A stretch of 9,618 nt of DNA from Pseudomonadota bacterium (GTDB lineage Bacteria; Pseudomonadota; Gammaproteobacteria; Acidithiobacillales; Acidithiobacillaceae): contig JAKAFG010000063.1 in the NCBI GenBank assembly GCA_021818125.1, positions 1-9,618 of the forward strand, read 5' to 3'. This document shows positions 6,437 to 9,618 of this stretch, in pieces. The position numbers were made by a program, and so were the translations under genes. The notes under the pieces were generated by a model that was given only the letters and a program-made list of their open reading frames with translations, was not told where the DNA came from and did not search any database. The number at the start of each line of letters is the position of its first letter. The first letter of the stretch is position 1.

Positions 6437-6745
6437 ATGCACGACATAACCGGCATCACCAAGGGCGGGCTCGGCTGGACACCCCAGTTTGTCGAACATA
6501 TCAATGAAGAAAAGTGCATCGGCTGCGGGCGTTGTTTCCGCGCCTGCGGTCGGGATGTGCTGAACCTTATTGGTATCACTGAAGAGGGGGAGCTGGTGGC
6601 GGCGGACGATGACGAGGCGGAACGCAAATTCATGACGATTGCGCATCCGGAAAAATGCATTGGCTGCGAGGCCTGCTCCCGGGTTTGCCCCAAGAACTGC
6701 TATACCCACGCATCCATGTCCCTAGCGGTCGGCGTCTCGGCGTAA
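6437..6745 (+). CDS. fdxB: Nif-specific 2[4Fe-4S] ferredoxin III (FdxB)
   Basis: This 102-residue ferredoxin carries two [4Fe-4S] motifs: CIGCGRCFRAC (Cys27, 30, 33, 37; C-X2-C-X2-C-X3-C) and CIGCEACSRVCPKNC (Cys74, 77, 80, 84, with an additional Cys88). The N-terminal GITKGGLGWTPQFV stretch and the acidic insert between the motifs (EEGELVAADDDEAERK) are typical of the nif-specific ferredoxin III family, not of general bacterial ferredoxins. It is expected to carry low-potential electrons for nitrogenase or for cofactor synthesis; linkage to nifENX-nifQ favours a biosynthetic role. The start at 6437 lies 4 bases after the preceding stop, with GGGGGA (6424-6429) as ribosome binding site inside that gene's end. 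Confidence 0.95.
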   Translation: MHDITGITKGGLGWTPQFVEHINEEKCIGCGRCFRACGRDVLNLIGITEEGELVAADDDEAERKFMTIAHPEKCIGCEACSRVCPKNCYTHASMSLAVGVSA

Positions 6746-6766
6746 CGCTTCAGAGGGGGTGCATCA

Positions 6767-7420
6767 ATGAAGACTGCCATATATGACATTCTGATGTCCG
6801 GTCGCAACCCGGATGAGGCATTCTCTGACGCACGGTTTTTTGCGCTGTGTATCAGCCATCGCGCCATGGCACGCAAGGGCAACATCAGCGTGGCGCTTGG
6901 CCTGGAGATCAGGCAACTGAGCCATCTGTTTTCTCGTTATTTCCCGCGGATAGCGGCATCGCGCTCGACCGCACAATGCACGAAGGTCTATCTCCATAGC
7001 GCTGCAGGCGGTACTTTTCTGTGTCAATGTCTGGGGAAAAAAAACAAAGCGTCCGCGCGCAATGAGGAAACCGGCGATCTGGTTAAGCTCTTGCTGGATC
7101 AGCGTGCCAGCGTTAATCAGGCCACAGAGTGGGTAGCGGCCATTCTCGCTACGGGCTGCCTGGGCGATGATCACTTGTGGCAAGACCTGGGCCTGACGAA
7201 TCGCGAGGACCTCAGTGACGTTATTAAACGCCATTTTCCGGGACTGTATTTCAAAAATACCGGCAACATGAAATGGAAGAAGTTCTTTTATAAGCAGTTG
7301 TGTGACCAGGCTGAAGTCCGGCTCTGCCAGGCACCCAGTTGCAATGTTTGTAATGATTATGCCCAGTGCTTCGGCCCGGAAGATGCCAGTGGTTGGAACC
7401 TGCTGGCTGCCCAGGGCTAA
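6767..7420 (+). CDS. nifQ: Molybdenum delivery protein NifQ
   Basis: NifQ is a cytoplasmic Mo-Fe-S protein that provides molybdenum for FeMo-cofactor assembly on NifEN/NifH. The 217-residue product is recognised by its C-terminal motif LCQAPSCNVCNDYAQCFGPED, in which Cys187, Cys192, Cys195 and Cys201 form C-X4-C-X2-C-X5-C. The preceding blocks HLWQDLGLTNREDLSDVIKRHFP and NTGNMKWKKFFYK (about residues 136-175) are also conserved. The N-terminal part, with LGLEIRQLSHLFSRYFP (about 44-60), fits the family. Residues about 61-102 fit poorly and include an unusual Cys/Lys-rich stretch ending near an 8-A run (7037-7044), so a pair of compensating indels there is possible. The start at 6767 follows a GAGGGGG stretch at 6753-6759. 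Confidence 0.93.
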   Translation: MKTAIYDILMSGRNPDEAFSDARFFALCISHRAMARKGNISVALGLEIRQLSHLFSRYFPRIAASRSTAQCTKVYLHSAAGGTFLCQCLGKKNKASARNEETGDLVKLLLDQRASVNQATEWVAAILATGCLGDDHLWQDLGLTNREDLSDVIKRHFPGLYFKNTGNMKWKKFFYKQLCDQAEVRLCQAPSCNVCNDYAQCFGPEDASGWNLLAAQG

Positions 7421-7486
7421 AAACCTATAAGCATCCGCAACCCGATCAGGATGCAATATTTTACCTCTACCTATACGGAGTCATTT

Positions 7487-8080
7487 ATGTCCATCAGCAT
7501 CGAACAAAGCGCATTTGCAGGGCTCAACACTCAGAAAAGACTGCTGAACCAGGTATTCAAGGGAGAACTGAATGCGCAGGGACGCTTCGGTTTTCGCGGC
7601 GAACTGGCTATCAAATTTGCCACCGCCGTGGCCGATGAAGCACGTCCACCGGAACTCCTCGCGCAACAAGTCATCAGTTCGGCAGAGCCGGGCGCCAAAA
7701 AGATTTCTTTTTTATCCTGCTATCTTCTGTCTTTTGGTTATCTGGATGCACTGGTAACGGCACTGGCCGAATATCTGGAACCCTCCGGTAAGTATTTTAT
7801 TTACTGCAACAATATCGACTTCAGCAAGCGTTACCATCTGGAATACAAAGGTATTCCATTTTATATCCTGCCGCTGGATGAAGCGACGGTCTACAATGAA
7901 CTGCTGGACTTGTTCGGACTGGAACGCAACGACCTCAAAAAGCTCGACACGGCGGGCAAGATCAATCGTATCGCCGAGAGCGCCTTGCAATACAGTAGCG
8001 TATTCCCCGAGATCAGCTATGCAGACTGCCTGGCGGGCATGAATCCGGTACGTGATCCCGGCGAAAACCGCCCTGTATAA
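7487..8080 (+). CDS. Unrecognised 197-residue protein at the end of the nif operon
   Basis: I do not recognise the family. I choose ATG 7487 because GGAG at 7477-7480 lies 6 bases before it; an upstream in-frame ATG at 7451 would add 12 residues but has only AGG directly adjacent. The protein looks soluble and mixed alpha/beta: an N-terminal segment with RFGFRGELAIKFATAVADE (about 33-51), a hydrophobic strand-helix unit KISFLSCYLLSFGYLDALVTALAEYL (about 72-98), a second strand KYFIYCNN, then IPFYILPLDEATVYNELLDLFGL (about 123-145) and a helical end. Cysteines are at 78, 107 and 181, with no cluster motif; no signal peptide or clear membrane span is seen. It lies 66 bases after nifQ on the same strand and just before a terminator, so it is probably co-expressed with nif genes. 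Function unknown. Confidence 0.85.
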   Translation: MSISIEQSAFAGLNTQKRLLNQVFKGELNAQGRFGFRGELAIKFATAVADEARPPELLAQQVISSAEPGAKKISFLSCYLLSFGYLDALVTALAEYLEPSGKYFIYCNNIDFSKRYHLEYKGIPFYILPLDEATVYNELLDLFGLERNDLKKLDTAGKINRIAESALQYSSVFPEISYADCLAGMNPVRDPGENRPV

Positions 8081-8102
8081 ACGTTTTGCCATTGTTTTAG
8101 TG

Positions 8103-8135
8103 AAAACCCGGATACCCAGCGGTCTCCGGGTTTTT
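8103..8135 (+). terminator. Intrinsic terminator closing the nif operon
   Basis: A perfect 10-bp inverted repeat, AAAACCCGGA (8103-8112) and TCCGGGTTTT (8125-8134), encloses a 12-base loop and runs into TTTTT (8131-8135). It lies 23 bases after the stop of the unknown gene at 7487-8080 and is the only convincing rho-independent terminator in the window. Because the A and T ends pair, it could also work on the opposite strand. Confidence 0.88.
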
Positions 8136-8190
8136 GACATTCCAGCCCCGCCCCCTGATGTTCGTTTTCTTGCAAAACCATCCTGGGAGA

Positions 8191-8206
8191 TGTAGAGAAA
8201 CCAACA
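8191..8206 (+). promoter_or_regulatory. NifA upstream activator sequence (TGT-N10-ACA)
   Basis: TGT at 8191-8193 and ACA at 8204-8206 are separated by exactly 10 bases, the known NifA binding pattern. The site is 75 bases upstream of the -24/-12 promoter at 8281, within the usual distance for enhancer-bound NifA. Such a short pattern occurs often by chance, but its position with the IHF and sigma-54 sites makes it credible. Confidence 0.8.
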
Positions 8207-8253
8207 AAACGCCCTAATGGCACCTCAACATCCGTTGTTAATCATCATAATAA

Positions 8254-8266
8254 CAATAAGTTGATA
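8254..8266 (-). promoter_or_regulatory. IHF binding site
   Basis: The top strand reads CAATAAGTTGATA, a full match to YAANNNNTTGATW, the complement of the IHF consensus WATCAANNNNTTR. It lies in an AT-rich stretch (8231-8270) between the NifA site and the -24/-12 promoter. There IHF is known to bend DNA so that the activator can reach sigma-54 polymerase. Confidence 0.75.
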
Positions 8267-8280
8267 ACAAATCCCAAAGC

Positions 8281-8296
8281 TGGCCCAAGTCTTGCA
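8281..8296 (+). promoter_or_regulatory. Sigma-54 (-24/-12) promoter of the iscA-nifU-nifS operon
   Basis: TGGCCCAAGTCTTGCA matches the TGGCACG-N4-TTGCW consensus with the invariant GG (8282-8283) and GC (8294-8295) and exact spacing. The expected transcript would start near 8308, about 30 bases before the iscA start at 8337. With the NifA and IHF sites upstream, it indicates nitrogen-fixation-dependent expression of the downstream Fe-S assembly genes. Confidence 0.88.
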
Positions 8297-8336
8297 GTAA
8301 AGCATACAGGAACCCCTGTCGCGTAAGGAGTATGTC

Positions 8337-8705
8337 ATGCTGATATTGACGGAAAAAGCCATTGATGTCGTAAAGAATCTGCTTGCCGAGAATCCTGAAG
8401 CGAGCGGATTACGGGTTGCGGTGACCGGAGGCGGTTGTTCCGGTTATCAATATGGAATGGGATTGGAGGCCGAAGCAGGCGCCGAGGACACCGTGGTGGC
8501 GATAGAGGGCGTGCCGGTTTACGTGGACAACGCCAGCGCCACGCTGCTCAGCGGGGTCGTCATCGACTATGTGGATGAACTCAGCGGCAGCGGCTTCCGT
8601 TTCGAAAACCCCAATGCTACGGGGACCTGCGGTTGCGGGTCGTCATTCACCACGGGAGACGAAGCCTCCGCTTCCTCAGCCTCCTCCTGCGGACATCGGA
8701 GCTGA
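8337..8705 (+). CDS. iscA: NifIscA-type A-type Fe-S carrier
   Basis: The 122-residue protein is an A-type Fe-S carrier (HesB/IscA/NifIscA family) that is thought to accept Fe-S clusters or iron and pass them to target proteins. The three conserved cysteines are present: Cys34 in GGGCSGYQYGM and Cys98 and Cys100 in GTCGCGSSF. The start at ATG 8337 has AAGGAG at 8325-8330; the ATG at 8332 is closed by a stop after three codons. Placement as first gene of a NifA/sigma-54-controlled operon, 4 bases before nifU, marks it as the nif-dedicated copy. It carries a Ser-rich C-terminal tail of about 18 residues with an extra Cys117, beyond the usual IscA end. Confidence 0.94.
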   Translation: MLILTEKAIDVVKNLLAENPEASGLRVAVTGGGCSGYQYGMGLEAEAGAEDTVVAIEGVPVYVDNASATLLSGVVIDYVDELSGSGFRFENPNATGTCGCGSSFTTGDEASASSASSCGHRS

Positions 8706-8709
8706 CGCC

Positions 8710-9585
8710 ATGTGGGATTATACCGATAAAGTCAAAGATTACTTTTTCAACCCCAAGAATACCGGGGTCCTCGAAGAGGCCAATGCGGTCGGCGAGGTCG
8801 GTTCCATCAGTTGCGGGGATGCCCTGCGCCTGATGCTCAAGGTAGACCCGGATACGGATGTCATTCTGGATGCCCGCTTCCAGACTTTTGGCTGCGGCTC
8901 CGCCATCGCCTCGTCATCGGCGTTGACTGAACTGATCAAGGGCAAGACGCTGGATGAAGCGCTCAAAATCACCAATCAGGACATCGCCGAGTTTTTAGGC
9001 GGGCTTCCTCCCGAGAAAATGCATTGTTCCGTTATGGGTGCCGAGGCCCTGCACGCCGCTATCGCCAATTACCGCGGCGAAGAATGGGCAGATGATCACG
9101 AAGAAGGCGCGCTGGTATGTAAATGCTTCGCCATTGACTCGGCGCTCATTGAGAAGGTGGCCAGAGAAAACCATTTGTCGACGGTCGAAGAGATCACTTT
9201 CTATACCAAGGCAGGCGGCGGTTGCCAGAGCTGCCATGAGCAGATCGAGGATATCCTCGCGGCAGTAAACGGCAGCGCGCCGCTACCGATGGTGGCAGCG
9301 AAACCCGCCGCCAAAGCCGCCCCGGCCCCCATGACCATGGTGCAGAAAATCCAGAAAATATCCGCCGTGATCGATGAAATGCGCCCGCAATTCCAGATGG
9401 ATGGCGGCAATATCGAACTGGTCGACGTGGATGGCGATACGGTCATGGTGGCCATGAGTGGCTCGTGCATGAACTGCCAGTCTTCCGGAATTACCATTTC
9501 CGGCATCCAGGAACGCCTGATGCTGACTCTGGGCCGTCCGGTACGGGTAGTTCCGGCCAGCATGCCGCAAGCCGTGGGGGCATAG
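8710..9585 (+). CDS. nifU: Fe-S cluster scaffold NifU
   Basis: NifU receives sulfur from NifS and builds [2Fe-2S]/[4Fe-4S] clusters for the nitrogenase proteins. I choose ATG 8710 (291 residues), with GGAG at 8698-8701; reading further upstream in this frame would overlap iscA. All three domains are present. The IscU-like N-terminus has Cys35 (SISCGDALRL), Cys62 (FGCGSA) and Cys106 (MHCSVMG). The permanent [2Fe-2S] domain has Cys137, Cys139, Cys172 and Cys175 (VCKCF, GGCQSCHEQIE). An Ala/Pro-rich linker (about 187-207) is followed by a NfuA-like C-terminal domain with Cys253 and Cys256 (GSCMNCQSS). The first seven cysteines have the same numbers as in A. vinelandii NifU; the whole is about 20 residues shorter because of the linker. 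nifS starts 2 bases after the stop. Confidence 0.97.
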   Translation: MWDYTDKVKDYFFNPKNTGVLEEANAVGEVGSISCGDALRLMLKVDPDTDVILDARFQTFGCGSAIASSSALTELIKGKTLDEALKITNQDIAEFLGGLPPEKMHCSVMGAEALHAAIANYRGEEWADDHEEGALVCKCFAIDSALIEKVARENHLSTVEEITFYTKAGGGCQSCHEQIEDILAAVNGSAPLPMVAAKPAAKAAPAPMTMVQKIQKISAVIDEMRPQFQMDGGNIELVDVDGDTVMVAMSGSCMNCQSSGITISGIQERLMLTLGRPVRVVPASMPQAVGA

Positions 9586-9587
9586 CC

Positions 9588-9618
9588 ATGAGCAGCGCCT
9601 ATATGGACAACAATGCCA
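9588..9618 (+). CDS. nifS: Cysteine desulfurase NifS, N-terminal end (3' partial)
   Basis: ATG 9588 follows the nifU stop by 2 bases, with GGGGG at 9576-9580 as ribosome binding site. Only ten codons are visible, MSSAYMDNNA, matching the typical NifS/IscS opening (xVYLDNNATT). NifS is a pyridoxal-phosphate enzyme that takes sulfur from cysteine for cluster assembly on NifU. The call rests on these few residues plus the nifU-nifS context. Confidence 0.88.
   Translation, partial: MSSAYMDNNA

Noticed and set aside
6764..7456. Long open frame (230 codons) on the minus strand opposite nifQ
   Set aside because: It is antisense to a clear nifQ, has no recognised similarity, and such mirror frames are common in this GC range.
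8159..8174. Second NifA-like site (TGT-N10-GCA)
   Set aside because: The right half is GCA, not ACA; too weak to call beside the perfect site at 8191-8206.
8569..8709. Upstream extension of nifU inside iscA
   Set aside because: The added residues have no NifU similarity and only mirror the iscA reading frame; ATG 8710 gives cysteines at 35, 62 and 106 as in known NifU.

Overview
The window is a stretch of a molybdenum nitrogenase (nif) region, with every gene on the + strand. It runs from the last codons of nifD to the first codons of nifS. Gene content, gene order (nifDK, FeSII-type ferredoxins, nifENX, two NifX-associated small genes, fdxB, nifQ, an unknown gene, then iscA-nifU-nifS) and moderate GC content suggest a gammaproteobacterium-like diazotroph. 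I think an Acidithiobacillus (A. ferrooxidans group) is most likely; that assignment rests on memory of family sequences and was not searched.

Layout. Bases 1-165 hold the NifD C-terminus and 244-1803 hold nifK: these are the MoFe protein subunits. Bases 1865-2045 hold a wrecked FeSII (Shethna protein II) [2Fe-2S] ferredoxin gene, followed by an intact divergent paralogue at 2070-2414. Next come nifE (2433-3824) and nifN (3821-5182), the FeMo-cofactor scaffold, then nifX (5154-5651), a NifX-associated DUF269 gene (5644-6111), a DUF683/CCE_0567-type gene (6169-6432), the nif-specific 2[4Fe-4S] ferredoxin fdxB (6437-6745) and nifQ (6767-7420), which supplies molybdenum. The last gene before an intrinsic terminator (8103-8135) is an unrecognised 197-residue protein (7487-8080). 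Tight spacing, start-stop overlaps and the single clear terminator suggest one long transcript, started upstream of the window, that ends there.

The 8136-8336 gap carries a complete NifA/IHF/sigma-54 promoter: a TGT-N10-ACA activator site at 8191-8206, a perfect IHF match at 8254-8266 and a -24/-12 element at 8281-8296. It drives a second operon of Fe-S assembly genes: a NifIscA-type A-type carrier (8337-8705), nifU (8710-9585) and nifS (from 9588).

Together the genes cover enzyme structure (D, K), cofactor scaffold and carriers (E, N, X), Mo delivery (Q), electron or Fe-S supply (FdxB, FeSII-like, IscA, U, S) and possibly oxygen protection (FeSII-like). The most interesting points are: a Tyr99/Ala188 pair in NifK that predicts a tyrosine-liganded P-cluster; the FeSII pseudogene beside its surviving paralogue; the full NifA/IHF/sigma-54 promoter; and the unknown gene that closes the nif operon. 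I saw no tRNA, rRNA, CRISPR or insertion sequence.
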